Source: Luteolibacter yonseiensis
GTDB taxonomy: Bacteria > Verrucomicrobiota > Verrucomicrobiia > Verrucomicrobiales > Akkermansiaceae
Reading direction: 5' to 3'
DNA length: 64,000 nucleotides
Assembly: GCF_016595465.1 (NCBI RefSeq)
Contig: NZ_JAENIK010000012.1
Location: 186,001-250,000 of the forward strand
Below the pieces are notes generated by a model, which worked only from the letters and a program-made list of their open reading frames with translations, ran no database searches and had not been told where the DNA came from. Shown one piece after another: positions 24,118 to 34,248 of the stretch (positions are counted from its first letter, which is position 1; every line of letters starts with the position of its first letter). Position numbers and translations under genes: made by a program.

Positions 24118-25395
24118 TCAGGCCATGCGCTTCCAGAGCCGGCACGCCCATGTGAAAAGCCCGGCCATGAGAATGGCGAAAACCGGCACCTGCCAGAAGA
24201 GCGCGCTTTTCAGAGCCGATCCGGCGGGGACGTCGGGAAAGCCCGCGAGCAAGCGTGAGAAGGCGATGCTGAAAAGCCCGTAACCCAGATTGAAGGAAAG
24301 TCCCTTGACAGAGAGCACCGTGGCACGTTCCGAGGAAGCTGCCTCCGCGTGCAATGTGCGGCTGACGGTGAAACCGAGGAGTCCGAGCGTCGTCATCAGC
24401 AGCGTCGCGGGCAGCAGTCCGAAAATCGGCCAAGCCGGCACGAGCGCCGCAAGCCCCAGCAAGGACAGTCCGGCCGCGATACCCAGATTGGCGAGCGTCC
24501 CATAACGGGCGTTGAGACTTTTCGCGACCGAGGGGACGAACCAACCCAGCAGGCCGATGGCCGCACCGATGAAACCATAGCTCCACTCCGGGAGGTCGAT
24601 GAGCCGGTAATAACTACTCGTGATCGTCGCGAAATTCCTGACGATCGAATCGATGCCCAGCCCGATGACCACCACCACAAGGGTCTTCGGATTGGTGAAA
24701 ACCCATCTTGCGGTTTTCAAGGTGAGGCGGACCGCATCCCCGCAGGTGGTCCCTGTCGTATGCCTTGGTGGTTCCACCATGCCGAGGGTGATGAGGAAAC
24801 AGGCGACGGCCTGGCAGAACACCAGGGCGACCGGCAGGCGATGCGCGATATCGGCGGAGATCCCGGCGCCTGCGGGCAGAATGCGGTTCAACGCGGCCGG
24901 ATCATAAATCAGGCCGCCCAGGATCATCGCGATGACATACCCCGCGGATCTCCACCGCATCGCGGTCGCCAGCAACTTGTCCCATCTTTCCCCACGGTCC
25001 GTTTCCTCAAGCGAATCATAGGCCAGCGCCTCATCCGCACCACTCGCACAGGCTTCCGAAAGGCCGGAGCAGACGCGGTTCACCACGCAAAGCACGAGCA
25101 GCATCGCTCCGCCGTCCCGTGGTGCGACCAACAAGCAGAGCATTTCCACCATCATCAGCACCGAGGATGCGACCAAAAGCCTCTTGCGTCCGATGGTGTC
25201 CGCAAGAGCCCCGGACGGGACCTCGAAGAGGAAAATCGTAGCCGCCCAGATGAGGTTGAGCATCACGAACTGATCAAGCGTCAGTCCGAGGTCCAGAAAC
25301 AGGATGGCGAGGACAGGATAGTACGCCCGCGCATTGTAGAAAACCGTGAACAGCACGAATCGCCGTGGATTTCCTGAAAGATCGGTGGCCGTCAT
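24118..25395 (-). CDS. Major facilitator superfamily transporter
   Basis: 425 aa with about 12 hydrophobic helices. The loop 2-3 motif reads GALADTIGRKRLL (the MFS GxxADRxGRR signature), preceded by FLFEVPS, which occurs in a broad family of drug/unknown-substrate MFS proteins. Other features are SEACASGADEALAYDSL after helix 4 and the C-terminal half beginning near FTNPKTLVVVVIGLG. The substrate cannot be assigned. The gene follows a DEAD-box helicase gene on the same strand but a strong terminator lies between them, so it has its own promoter or depends on read-through. Confidence 0.82.
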   Translation of the reverse strand: MTATDLSGNPRRFVLFTVFYNARAYYPVLAILFLDLGLTLDQFVMLNLIWAATIFLFEVPSGALADTIGRKRLLVASSVLMMVEMLCLLVAPRDGGAMLLVLCVVNRVCSGLSEACASGADEALAYDSLEETDRGERWDKLLATAMRWRSAGYVIAMILGGLIYDPAALNRILPAGAGISADIAHRLPVALVFCQAVACFLITLGMVEPPRHTTGTTCGDAVRLTLKTARWVFTNPKTLVVVVIGLGIDSIVRNFATITSSYYRLIDLPEWSYGFIGAAIGLLGWFVPSVAKSLNARYGTLANLGIAAGLSLLGLAALVPAWPIFGLLPATLLMTTLGLLGFTVSRTLHAEAASSERATVLSVKGLSFNLGYGLFSIAFSRLLAGFPDVPAGSALKSALFWQVPVFAILMAGLFTWACRLWKRMA

Positions 25396-25401
25396 GGTGG
25401 C

Positions 25402-25431
25402 AAAAAAAGACCCGGCTGGGACAGCCGGGTC
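25402..25431 (-). terminator. Rho-independent terminator after the DEAD-box helicase gene
   Basis: A 9-bp perfect stem (plus arms 25409-25417 and 25423-25431, loop GGGAC) is followed on the minus strand by seven consecutive T (plus 25402-25408). It begins 16 bp after the helicase stop. Confidence 0.9.
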
Positions 25432-25446
25432 AAGTTTTCAGAATGA

Positions 25447-27147
25447 TCAGTTTGGTCCGCGGTCCACGTCGATGCGGAACGGGCGGCCACGGAGGCGGGA
25501 GTTGCGGGTCTTGTCCAGCACCTGCTGCACCAGATACTCCGGCACATCCACCAGCGAGTGTTTCGGGAACAGGGTGATGCGACCGAGGCAGCCATCCGGC
25601 AGGCCGACCTCGCGGTAGAGCATGCCGACGATTTCCTTCGCCATCACACCGTGGGTTTTACCGAGCGAGAGGAACAAACGGACCATGCCTTGCTCCTGCG
25701 GGATGGGGCCGCGTTCGAAACGGTTGTCCGGGCGGGGGCCACGGTCGTCACGCGGGCCGCGATCATCCCGGCGCTCGTCGCGCTGCGGACGATCCTCGCG
25801 GGGGCGCTCGCGGCGTTCCGGCTCACGATCCTCATCGATGACGGAGCCCTCGCGGCCGCTGGCCTCGCGGATCATCGTAACCAGCGCGCCGGCGATGTCC
25901 GTCGGCGTGTGGCCTTGTTCCAGCAGGCGGTCGATGTTGTCCTGATAGGCGTCGAATTTCCCGGATTCCAGGCGTTCCTTGAGCTCTTCGAAAATGATGT
26001 CGGCACGGCGTCCCTCCACTTGTTCCACGGATGGGATGCGCTCGCGCTTGATGACGTGGCGGGTGTATCGCTCGATGGATTGCAGCCGGTAGATTTCCCG
26101 GCCGAACACGAAGCTGACCGCGCGTCCCGAGCGTCCCGCCCGTCCGGTCCGTCCGATGCGGTGCACGTAGTCTTCCGGGTCGGTCGGAATGTCGTAGTTG
26201 AAAACGATGTCGATCTCGTCGATGTCGAGGCCCCGTGCCGCCACGTCGGTGGCGACAAGCAGTTCGACAGCACCCTCGCGGAACCGCTTCAGCGTGCGCT
26301 CGCGCATTTGTTGGGTGATGTCGCCATGGAGGCGGTCGGCGGCGTAGCCACGGTTCACCAGATCCTCGGTGCACTCATCCACCGAGCGTTTCGTGTTGCA
26401 GAAGATGATTCCGAGGCGTGGCGGATTCATGTCGAGGATCCGCGACAGTACCTCGACCTTCGAACGCTGGCGGACTTCGAAGTAGGATTGCTCGATGGTC
26501 GAGACGGTCTTCGCTTTCTGCAGGATCTCGACCTTCTCGGGATTGTTGCCGAATTTCTGAATCAGACGGCTTACGCCGGGATTCATCGTGGCGGAGAAGA
26601 ACAAGGTCTGGCGTTCCGGAGGAAGCGCGGCGAGCAGCTCGTCCATCTCGTCCTTGAAGCCCATGTCCAGCATGCGGTCCGCCTCGTCGAGGACGGCCAT
26701 CTTGATGCGGGACGGGTCGAAGCTGCCACGGCGGAGGTGGTCCAGCAGGCGGCCCGGAGTGCCGACGACGAGCTGTGCGCCGGAACGCAGCGCGCGGAGC
26801 TGGCGGTCGATCGGAGCACCGCCGTAGACAGGGGTCGCGTGGAGGCCCGGCATTTTGGCCCCGAGGCGGTGGACTTCCTCACACACCTGCACCGCGAGTT
26901 CGCGGGTGGGGCAGAGGATGAGAACCTGCGGGTGAAGTTCCCTCACATCGAGTTTCGCCAGCGCGGGCAGTGTGAAAGCGGCGGTTTTTCCCGAACCTGT
27001 GGCGGAGAGTCCGAGGATGTCCTTGCCGAGAAGGGCAGGCGGGATGCTCATCGCCTGGATGGGCGAAGGGCGCTCGTAGCCCAGGGTTTCAATGGCGGCG
27101 AGCAAGGTATCGGGCAAGCCGAGTTCGGAAAAAGGAGGCGTATCCAT
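25447..27147 (-). CDS. DEAD-box RNA helicase with DbpA-type RNA-binding domain
   Basis: 566 aa from the ATG at 27147 ([16 protein letters not shown]); the open frame upstream to 27330 overlaps the divergent transporter and was excluded. Helicase core motifs: Q motif at about 28-31, ATGSGKT at 49-55, [20 protein letters not shown] at 154-157, SAT, and [12 protein letters not shown] charged arginine/aspartate-rich linker (about 445-480) leads to a C-terminal DbpA/CsdA RNA-binding domain ([37 protein letters not shown]). Likely acts in ribosome assembly or cold-linked RNA remodelling (family knowledge). Confidence 0.95.
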   Translation of the reverse strand: MDTPPFSELGLPDTLLAAIETLGYERPSPIQAMSIPPALLGKDILGLSATGSGKTAAFTLPALAKLDVRELHPQVLILCPTRELAVQVCEEVHRLGAKMPGLHATPVYGGAPIDRQLRALRSGAQLVVGTPGRLLDHLRRGSFDPSRIKMAVLDEADRMLDMGFKDEMDELLAALPPERQTLFFSATMNPGVSRLIQKFGNNPEKVEILQKAKTVSTIEQSYFEVRQRSKVEVLSRILDMNPPRLGIIFCNTKRSVDECTEDLVNRGYAADRLHGDITQQMRERTLKRFREGAVELLVATDVAARGLDIDEIDIVFNYDIPTDPEDYVHRIGRTGRAGRSGRAVSFVFGREIYRLQSIERYTRHVIKRERIPSVEQVEGRRADIIFEELKERLESGKFDAYQDNIDRLLEQGHTPTDIAGALVTMIREASGREGSVIDEDREPERRERPREDRPQRDERRDDRGPRDDRGPRPDNRFERGPIPQEQGMVRLFLSLGKTHGVMAKEIVGMLYREVGLPDGCLGRITLFPKHSLVDVPEYLVQQVLDKTRNSRLRGRPFRIDVDRGPN

Positions 27148-27300
27148 GTGCGAATGTAGTCGTAAATTCCGGACTTGCAGTGCATCTGGCTTGCCGGGCG
27201 GCGAGGCTATGGCTGGTTTTTCGCGGAAAACAAGCACGCATTTGAAATGATTTGCGATTGTTGAAAGATCGCTCCCGGAGGATGCGCTTTTCGGACTGTC

Positions 27301-28242
27301 ATGGGTTGCCATGCACCCGCTCCCGTGCAAACTCCCGCCGTGGCAAGTTTTGAGGATCAGAAACGGGTGATGAATCTCTCACTCGGGGCGGCGGTGCTGT
27401 TGCTCGGCGCGAAGGTGACGGCGGCGGCTGTCACCGGTTCTTCCGCCGTGTATTCGGATGCGGCGGAATCGGTGGTCCACCTGCTCGCCGTCGCCTTCGC
27501 CGCGTGGGCGCTGCGTCTCGCCCACAAGCCGGCGGATGAGACCCACCACTTCGGCCACGACAAGGTCGCATTCCTTTCCGCCGGATTCGAGGGCGCCATG
27601 ATCGCCGCCGCGGCGATACTCATCCTTTACGAAGCGGTGCGCCAGTTTGTCTTCGGAGTTTCCATCTCCCACATTGGTTTCGGCGCGGTGGTCACGGCTG
27701 CGGCCGCCGCATTGAATCTGGTTCTGGGCCTGTCGCTGGTGCGGATCGGCAAAAAAAACAATTCGCCGCTCATCCGGGCGAATGGCATGCATGTGCTTAC
27801 CGACGTGTGGTCCAGCGTCGCGGTGCTCGTCGCCCTCGCCCTCATCCATTGCACGGGCTGGCTGTGGTGGGATCCCATCGCCGCCGTCATCGCCTCGCTC
27901 AATATCCTGCGCGTGGGTTTCAAGCTCATCCGCGAAAGCCTCGCCGGATTGCTCGACGAGGCCGATCCGAAGGTGGAAAGGGCGATTTGCGAACTGCTGG
28001 ACCGGGAGGTCGACCAGCGCGGGCTGTCGTACCACAATTTCCGCCACCGCCACTCGGGCCGCACGCACTGGGTGGAATTTCATCTCGTTTTCGATGACGA
28101 CCTCACCGTCGGCCAGGCCCATGAAGCCGCGACTGAAATCGAAGCCAGCGTGGCGGACCTGCTCAAGCCGGACGGTCGCGTGATTTCGCATCTGGAGCCA
28201 AAGTCCGCCGAGCACCATGAAGAGCGCTGGGAGGAAAGGTGA
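27301..28242 (+). CDS. Cation diffusion facilitator (CDF) metal transporter
   Basis: 313 aa; exports divalent metal (Zn, Fe, Mn or Co) from the cytoplasm in exchange for protons. Six helices are visible. Family motifs include [18 protein letters not shown] with the metal-site D and E/H positions, [18 protein letters not shown], and the second site [16 protein letters not shown]. The C-terminal cytoplasmic domain contains [31 protein letters not shown] with the expected histidines. The first residues before [16 protein letters not shown] are poorly conserved, so the start could be ATG 27313 or 27370. Confidence 0.9.
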   Translation: MGCHAPAPVQTPAVASFEDQKRVMNLSLGAAVLLLGAKVTAAAVTGSSAVYSDAAESVVHLLAVAFAAWALRLAHKPADETHHFGHDKVAFLSAGFEGAMIAAAAILILYEAVRQFVFGVSISHIGFGAVVTAAAAALNLVLGLSLVRIGKKNNSPLIRANGMHVLTDVWSSVAVLVALALIHCTGWLWWDPIAAVIASLNILRVGFKLIRESLAGLLDEADPKVERAICELLDREVDQRGLSYHNFRHRHSGRTHWVEFHLVFDDDLTVGQAHEAATEIEASVADLLKPDGRVISHLEPKSAEHHEERWEER

Positions 28243-28263
28243 AGGATATGCCCTGAGCAGATC

Positions 28264-28836
28264 TCAGTGATAGAGCTTTTTTTCCAACATCCACTCCGCC
28301 ACCCCGGTATGCAGCCAGGGATGGCTGCCGCCCTTTGACAAAGACTGGCGGATTTCCGTCGCCGATGCCGGATGATCCCCTTGGATGACATGCATCCGGA
28401 ATCCGTCGCGCGGTTGTGGAGCTGCTCCCCGGGCGAGAACCGCGAATTCGACAACCGCCGCGAGCCGGTCAGGGCGGCTCCATCGTGGCAGCGCGTCCCA
28501 TTGGTCGCCACCCATGATCCAGAAGAGGCGGGCTCCGGGGAACCGCTCCGCCATCGCCTCCGCAGTTTGGTAGGAATATGACGGGCCGTCTGTTTTCAAC
28601 TCGAAGTCATCGACCACCGCCCATGGCAGGTCCGCTGTGGCCAGCCGCAGCATCTCACAACGGTCCTCGCCACCCGCGGGCGCGCTGCCCGGCTTGTGCG
28701 GGGAGATCCGGCACGGCAGGAACCGCACTTCATCCAGATCCAGGGTTTCTTTGGCCAGTGTCGCCAGATGGATGTGGCCGAGATGCACGGGGTCGAAGGT
28801 GCCGCCGAAGATTCCGATCCTGGATGATGTGGACAT
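28264..28836 (-). CDS. nadD: Nicotinate-nucleotide adenylyltransferase
   Basis: Makes deamido-NAD from NaMN and ATP. 190 aa from ATG 28836 (MSTSSRIGIFGGTFDPVHLGH), which places the nucleotidyltransferase motif GGTFDPVHLGH at residues 11-21; upstream ATGs at 28875 and beyond overlap the divergent gene and are less likely. Other features: LPCRISPHK, WIMGGDQWDALPRW, and the C-terminal SATEIRQSLSKG resembling the ISSTxIR motif. The stop is 21 bp from the convergent CDF stop. Confidence 0.92.
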   Translation of the reverse strand: MSTSSRIGIFGGTFDPVHLGHIHLATLAKETLDLDEVRFLPCRISPHKPGSAPAGGEDRCEMLRLATADLPWAVVDDFELKTDGPSYSYQTAEAMAERFPGARLFWIMGGDQWDALPRWSRPDRLAAVVEFAVLARGAAPQPRDGFRMHVIQGDHPASATEIRQSLSKGGSHPWLHTGVAEWMLEKKLYH

Positions 28837-28890
28837 CCCTTCGTTCGGGGCTTTACCAAGCGGTGGTTCCATGGCCATTTTCTTCCTCCA

Positions 28891-29442
28891 GTGACCGACG
28901 CTTTTCAACTCCTGAATCTTCCAACAGGTCTTGTCTTTTCAGAAGAATCCCTGCGTGAGGCCTTCCGCGAGGCGGGGAAACGCGCGCATCCGGATGCGGG
29001 TGGAGCGGAGGGTGAATTCGCCGCACTGCGTGAAGCCTTGGCCACCGTCTCCAGTCCGTCCCGCCGCCTGAGGCATTGGCTGGAACTGCGCGGATTGACG
29101 GGTGAGGTGCGGGGAAGCATCGATTCCTCCCTGATGGACCTTTTTTCCGAGGTCGGTGCCGTGACCCAGCAGGCGGAGTCGGTGATCCGAAAAAGGGACG
29201 AGGCGAAGTCCGTTCTGGTACGGGCGATGCTCGAAGGGGAGACACAACTCTGCCGGGAGGCGGTGCAGCGCGCGGTATCCCGGGTGGAAACCCGGATCTC
29301 GCAGGAGTGCGGGATTTTTCCCGAACTCGAGATTTCAGGAAATCCCGATGGGGCGATGGCTTCGAAAGCCGCAAGAAACCTGGCATTTCTTGAGAAATGG
29401 CGCGCGGGCCTGCGGTCCAGCTATTCCCGCTTGATGAGCTGA
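28891..29442 (+). CDS. HscB-like J-domain co-chaperone
   Basis: 183 aa initiating at GTG 28891; no in-frame ATG is available near the domain start. The N-terminal J domain has the order of HscB: DAFQLLNLP, then SEESLREAFREAGKRAHPDAGG with the essential HPD at about 33-35. The C-terminal half is helical, as in HscB (AKSVLVRAMLEGETQLCREAVQRAVSRVETRI). HscB delivers IscU to HscA in Fe-S cluster assembly, but no isc genes lie here, so the partner Hsp70 is unknown. Divergent from nadD with a 54-bp gap. Confidence 0.72.
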   Translation: MTDAFQLLNLPTGLVFSEESLREAFREAGKRAHPDAGGAEGEFAALREALATVSSPSRRLRHWLELRGLTGEVRGSIDSSLMDLFSEVGAVTQQAESVIRKRDEAKSVLVRAMLEGETQLCREAVQRAVSRVETRISQECGIFPELEISGNPDGAMASKAARNLAFLEKWRAGLRSSYSRLMS

Positions 29443-29501
29443 CGCCTCCTGCCGGACCGCAGACGCCGCGTCTTGCGCCGAAAAGTCTTACCGCCACCTT
29501 C

Positions 29502-30044
29502 ATGATCATTTTCCCGGAGCAATTATCGATTCCGATTCGAAATCACAAAACCGGCCGGATTTATACGGTGGTCCGTGCCGATGCCGTCGATCCCACAGCG
29601 GACCGGATCTCCGAGGTCGTGTCGATCAGCAACGAGCCCGAGGTTTATGATCGCTTGTTCAAGCAACTGCTGGGCGGCCATCCATACCCTCGTGAGAAGG
29701 CGGTCGATTGGTTCAGGTCGATTTCGGAGGACTGGCGGACGGGCGGTCATTTCCGTTTCTTCGTTCTGGATGCATCGGGCGCGATCCGCGCGGCCTGCGG
29801 AATCAAGAGCAATGATCCGGACGGAGCCGAAATGGGATATCTCTCCTCATCCTTCCATACGGGCATCATGACCAACGCGGTGGTCGCGATATCAGGTGCG
29901 GCCAAGGCTGCCGGGTTCCGATCACTGGTGTGCCGGGTGAACCTTGGGAACCTGCGGTCCATCGCCGTCGTGCGGCGGGCCGGATTTTTGCCGGATGAAA
30001 CAAGGGCGGATGAGAGCCGCGGTTGTTTCATCATCCGGTTGTAA
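29502..30044 (+). CDS. GNAT-family N-acetyltransferase-like protein
   Basis: 180 aa from ATG 29502 (MIIFPEQLSIPIRNH). The sequence follows the GNAT fold: N-terminal RADAVDP and ISNEPEVYDRLF, a core strand FRFFVLDASGAIRAACGIK, GYLSSSFHTGIMTNAVVAISGAAKAAGF, and the closing LGNLRSIAVVRRAGF that recalls motif B (N-xRS-xxxxxxxGF). The pyrophosphate-binding loop usually written RxxGxG/A is not obvious. Protein or small-molecule substrate unknown. The frame extends upstream into the preceding gene without conserved sequence. Confidence 0.7.
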   Translation: MIIFPEQLSIPIRNHKTGRIYTVVRADAVDPTADRISEVVSISNEPEVYDRLFKQLLGGHPYPREKAVDWFRSISEDWRTGGHFRFFVLDASGAIRAACGIKSNDPDGAEMGYLSSSFHTGIMTNAVVAISGAAKAAGFRSLVCRVNLGNLRSIAVVRRAGFLPDETRADESRGCFIIRL

Positions 30045-30169
30045 GCGAGGGCGGAAACGATGCCTGAAGCCTGCCAGACGTGGTGATGGTGGGAAAGAAT
30101 ACGATTCCTTTCAGGAGTCTGCCCCACTTCCTGTATGGCTGTCAGAAAGCGGGGCTTCGGGATCACTCT

Positions 30170-33100
30170 TTACGGCTTCACCAATTCCGGCGCGGGACGT
30201 TTCTTCTCATCCTTGGTTTCCTTCTTCTGCTCGGCGAGATAGGCGACGAGGTCGCGGACTTCGCCGGCGGACAGGATGAGGCCCATCGGTGGCATGGAGG
30301 AGACAGGAGGTGTCATGGAGTCCACGTCGCTTTTCATCACCCGCAGGACTTTCCCGCTGCTGTCGAGGTCCACGTGTTCCGGCGTATCCGCGATCACGAT
30401 GCCGGCGACGGACTTGCCGCCCTTGAGGGTGACACTGGCGATGCCGTAACCCATCGCCACCTTGGCTCCCGGTTCGACCATGGACTGGAGGAAGTGACGG
30501 CGGTCCCCGCGCAGAGCGACTCCGGAGAGATTCGGCCCGGCATCACCTCCGCCGTGTCCGCCGGAGTGGCAGCGCATGCATTGCCCGGCGGGATGGGACT
30601 CGAAGATCTGCTCGCCCTTCTTCGCGTCTCCGCCTTCCAGGGATGGAAGGAATGAGGTGAGCGGGTCCGTGGAACTCGCGGCGGCCGCCTTGAAGTCCGA
30701 GAGGGCTTTGACGACCGCTGGTTCGGTGCGTTTCGCCGCGGCATCCAGCAGTTCGAGCGCGGCAGGGGAAACCCCGCCTTGCTTCTGCAGATCGGAGAGT
30801 CCGGTGAGGAAAAGCTTGCCGCTGTCCGGAGCCTGGATGCCGGCGGCGAGTTTCCATGCCTCCTGCTTGCGGTGCGCGCTGCCGGTGGTGGTTGCTTTTT
30901 CCAAACCATCGAGCGCGGTGGCGGGCGAGCTTTCCACGAGGCGGCGGAGCGAGGCGATCGCGAGGTCATCTTCCTTCCCGGCGGCAAGTTTCACCAGCAG
31001 CTTGTCGAAGCCGTCCGGCTTGCGGCTGGCGTAGAGGTCCAGCGCATCAGCGCGGGCAGCTCCGGGGAGCTGCTCGTTGAGGACGAGCGCTTCGATGTCC
31101 TTGTCCGGCACGGAGGAGATGTCGAGCTTGTCCTGGAGCACGAGCGAGAGCGCGGCATCGAGGAATTTTCCTTCGGTCTGGACCAGAGGGGTGATGCTGC
31201 GGTTCAGCACTCCGCGGATGAGCTCCGGGTTGCGGGCGGGCAGGGGAGCCATGCGGCCGGTGGACTGGTCCACGGAGCTCGGGGTCGTCCATTCGGAAAG
31301 CAGGCGGAAGGCTTCCTTGCGGGCATGCGCCGGTGCCTTGGCATCCAGCGCGACCTTGAGCACGCGCCGGGCGTTCGTTTCGTCACCGGTGCGGAAGGCG
31401 CTGTGGAGCAGGCGGCGCCACTGCATGGTGCTGCGGTTGTCCGGTGCGGGCTGGTCAAGCATCGCGGCAACCAGCGGACGGACCGCCGTGATGTTCTGAT
31501 CATTGATCGAACGCACCGCCTCATCCGAAACGGTGCGATCCGCATCGTTGAGGAATCCGGCGAGCTCGACGGACTTCAGACGGCGCAACGCGATGACCGC
31601 GGCAAGACGGATCCTGGCGCTGGAATCGCTCTTCCTCGCGCCGAGCTGTTTTTCATTTTCCAACAACGACAGCGCGTGGGAGCCCGCGTGGCGGAGATAG
31701 GGATCGTCGGTCTTGTCCAGCATCGAGCAGATGGCAGGCACCGCGGCTGTCGCACCGAGACGACCGGCGGCGAGGGCTGCGTGGAGCTGGACGCGCGGCG
31801 AGGTGTCGGAAATGAGCTTCGCGAATGGAATGCCGTCGGCCTTGAGGCCGGATTCGCCAAGAGTCTTGATCGCCTGTGTGCGGACCTCCACATCGCGATC
31901 CGCGAGAAGAGGAAGCAGCGCGGCGCGCGCGCTTTCACGCAGCGCCGGGGCTGCGGCGGGGGTGTTTGTGGTGCCCGGGAGAACCGCGGCACCACGGCGG
32001 GCGATCACGCCCAAGCCCCACACGCCGTGAAGGCGGGCGAGGGGATGGTTGGTTTGTTTCGCGGCGCTGGCGAGCATCGGCAGGCCATCCGGCTTGCGGG
32101 TGAGGGCGAGTTCCGCGCGCAGGCGGACGCGCATGTCGGGGTGCGTGAGCAGGCGGCCGAGCTCGTTGACAGGGCGTTTTTCAAATCCCTCCTTGATCAG
32201 CGCGGCTGCCTCCTTGGCCTCTTCACCACGCCATGGTTTTTCCGCGGCCACCTCATAGACGCGGCCCGCCTCATGCGAGGCCCAGCCGGTGATGAAGTCC
32301 GTGACCAGGAGTTTTCCGTCCCAGGAATATTCGGCATCCGTCACTCCGGCACCCCAGTTGAACTTGCGGGAGTCGGTCATTTTCATGGATGCGCCCTTCG
32401 GCTCCACCTTGAACGACCAGATTCCGGAGTTCGCCGCGCCACCCTTATAGTCACAGATGAGGAAACGGCCCGCCTCTTCTTCGGTAAATCCGGTGCCGGG
32501 ATGATAGGTCAATCCGGAAGGGCCGGAGGTGATGTGGGCCACCGGCGGCAGGATGTAGGCGGGCTGCGCCGGATTGGCGAGCTGCCAGATCTTCTCATCC
32601 ATCCAGCGGGCGGGGGGACGTTCCTCCATGCCCATCTGGCGGTGGTGGACCAGCAGTCCCTGGTGGCCCATGTTCCAGCCGGAATCGGCTCCATCCACCA
32701 CATAAACGACACGCGCCTGGTCGCCTTGATCGCAGTTGTTATCCACGGAAATCGCGTTGCCCTGTTCGTCGAAGGCGATTTCCTTCGGGTTGCGCAATCC
32801 GGTGTGGATGACTTCGAAATTCGTGCCGTCCGGATCAAAGCGGAACACGCAGCCTTCGTCCGGCATTTCGTATTTCACTCCCTCCTTGGTGACGATGTTC
32901 ATGCCACGGTCGCCGAGGGTTCCGTAGATCCGACCGTCCGGGCCGAGAACGAAACCATTCAGGTCATGACCGGAAAACGAGACGCGCACGCCGAAGCCGT
33001 CCTGCACCACATCCCGCACCTCCGCCATCCGGTCGCCATCCTTGTCGCGCAGGGCATACACCTTCGGAATACAGGCGAGGAAGACGGTTCCTTCGTATGC

Positions 33101-34069
33101 GAAGACTCCGGCGGCAGGTCCGTCCAGCACGTCGTTGAATTTTCCGGCGAACACACCGCTTTTCTTGAAAACACCCGAGGCATCGGGTTCGGAAAGCACA
33201 CGCACCAGATCCTCCTTCTCGGTGAGGAATTTCAACGAGCTTTTCTCCTCCTTGTCCTTCCACTTGTCATGCATCTTGCGGCGGTCCTCCGTCGTGCGGG
33301 AGGAGATGTCGTCCAGGTACCAATACAGGTGATCGCGGTTGTCCGGCACCCCGTGGCGGAACCGGTGCGTCTCGCTCACGTAGATCTCGCCCTTCTCCCC
33401 GACGCTGAGCGCCGTCGGCGACGTCACGCCCTGATCCTTGTAGTCGGCGATCACCTTCGCCTTCGTTCCCAGGGGGATGGTCAGTCCGGGGATGTCGGCG
33501 CTCGCCACCAGATCCGCAGGCGCGACCTTGCCGCCGTGGGTGGTAGGAGGAAATGTGGGTTTGTCCGAGTCCGTCAGCACGAAATGGTCTGCCAGGATCA
33601 CACCCCAGCCGCCGCTCTCCAGATCCACGATGCGGATCTGCGCGCTCTTTCCTTTCAGCGCCGAGACGTCCCAGATGACCGGCTTCAGATTCAACGAGCC
33701 TCCGCCGGTTGCTTCCATCTCCACCTTGCCGTCCACCACGAGTTGCACGGCGGTCTTTCCCTTGTGGTTTCCTCCGGCGACCAGGAAGCCGACGTATTTT
33801 TCCGTAAGCTTGAACTTGGGTGATTCCAATGTCCCTTGGGTCTTGTCTCCACCGTGGGCCGAACAAGCGAGAGAGTCTCCGGAAAATCCCGAGATCTCCG
33901 ACGTCAGGCCGTCGCAGCGTCCGGCCACCGGGGCCAGTCCGAATCCGTCGCCGTCCACTTTCCAATCCCCAAAACCATCACCCTCGAAGGATTGCAGAAC
34001 CCGCGTCTCGGCGGAAGAAGTCACGGCGGCAAGCAGAAGCCCGGAGGCACATAGGATACCAAATTTCAT
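30170..34069 (-). CDS. PVC-type membrane-bound dehydrogenase with HEAT repeats and C-terminal cytochrome c motif
   Basis: 1299 aa with a signal peptide (MKFGILCASGLLLAAVTSSA). An N-terminal jelly-roll-like domain (about 20-190) resembles a levanase-type ligand-binding module (LQSFEGDGFGDWKVDGDGFG, WDVSALKGKSAQIRIVDLE). A beta-propeller resembling glucose/sorbosone dehydrogenases follows (FGVRVSFSGHDLNGFVLGPDGRIYGTLGDRG, GLRNPKEIAFDEQGNAISVDNNCDQGD). HEAT-like helical repeats span about 650-1100, and a single c-type heme motif CMRCH begins at residue 1164. Architecture fits extracytoplasmic sugar oxidation with electrons passed to heme; no activity is proven for this family. The start at 34069 was chosen for the signal peptide. 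Confidence 0.85.
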   Translation of the reverse strand: MKFGILCASGLLLAAVTSSAETRVLQSFEGDGFGDWKVDGDGFGLAPVAGRCDGLTSEISGFSGDSLACSAHGGDKTQGTLESPKFKLTEKYVGFLVAGGNHKGKTAVQLVVDGKVEMEATGGGSLNLKPVIWDVSALKGKSAQIRIVDLESGGWGVILADHFVLTDSDKPTFPPTTHGGKVAPADLVASADIPGLTIPLGTKAKVIADYKDQGVTSPTALSVGEKGEIYVSETHRFRHGVPDNRDHLYWYLDDISSRTTEDRRKMHDKWKDKEEKSSLKFLTEKEDLVRVLSEPDASGVFKKSGVFAGKFNDVLDGPAAGVFAYEGTVFLACIPKVYALRDKDGDRMAEVRDVVQDGFGVRVSFSGHDLNGFVLGPDGRIYGTLGDRGMNIVTKEGVKYEMPDEGCVFRFDPDGTNFEVIHTGLRNPKEIAFDEQGNAISVDNNCDQGDQARVVYVVDGADSGWNMGHQGLLVHHRQMGMEERPPARWMDEKIWQLANPAQPAYILPPVAHITSGPSGLTYHPGTGFTEEEAGRFLICDYKGGAANSGIWSFKVEPKGASMKMTDSRKFNWGAGVTDAEYSWDGKLLVTDFITGWASHEAGRVYEVAAEKPWRGEEAKEAAALIKEGFEKRPVNELGRLLTHPDMRVRLRAELALTRKPDGLPMLASAAKQTNHPLARLHGVWGLGVIARRGAAVLPGTTNTPAAAPALRESARAALLPLLADRDVEVRTQAIKTLGESGLKADGIPFAKLISDTSPRVQLHAALAAGRLGATAAVPAICSMLDKTDDPYLRHAGSHALSLLENEKQLGARKSDSSARIRLAAVIALRRLKSVELAGFLNDADRTVSDEAVRSINDQNITAVRPLVAAMLDQPAPDNRSTMQWRRLLHSAFRTGDETNARRVLKVALDAKAPAHARKEAFRLLSEWTTPSSVDQSTGRMAPLPARNPELIRGVLNRSITPLVQTEGKFLDAALSLVLQDKLDISSVPDKDIEALVLNEQLPGAARADALDLYASRKPDGFDKLLVKLAAGKEDDLAIASLRRLVESSPATALDGLEKATTTGSAHRKQEAWKLAAGIQAPDSGKLFLTGLSDLQKQGGVSPAALELLDAAAKRTEPAVVKALSDFKAAAASSTDPLTSFLPSLEGGDAKKGEQIFESHPAGQCMRCHSGGHGGGDAGPNLSGVALRGDRRHFLQSMVEPGAKVAMGYGIASVTLKGGKSVAGIVIADTPEHVDLDSSGKVLRVMKSDVDSMTPPVSSMPPMGLILSAGEVRDLVAYLAEQKKETKDEKKRPAPELVKP

Positions 34070-34248
34070 CGGGCCGATGCTACCGGGTTTCGGGCGACTT
34101 TCTATCATAATAAGTGCAAGAGATTTATGGGTTTTGTGTGCTAAGTTTTTCAGGGAAAGGATCATGGGCGGTCCTTCGGACGAGGGTGGCGTCGGATTTG
34201 TCAGGGGGAGGACTTCTTCGTGACACCGGTGTGGAAACAGGGCTAGCA

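Noticed and set aside
25558-27159. A 533-codon plus-strand frame opposite the DEAD-box helicase gene
   Set aside because: No recognisable motif; the opposite strand carries every helicase motif in order.
30779-33823. A 1014-codon open frame opposite the PVC dehydrogenase gene
   Set aside because: It is a shadow of the real minus-strand gene: composition is rich in His, Arg and Gly with no domain, while the minus frame has a signal peptide, propeller and heme motif.
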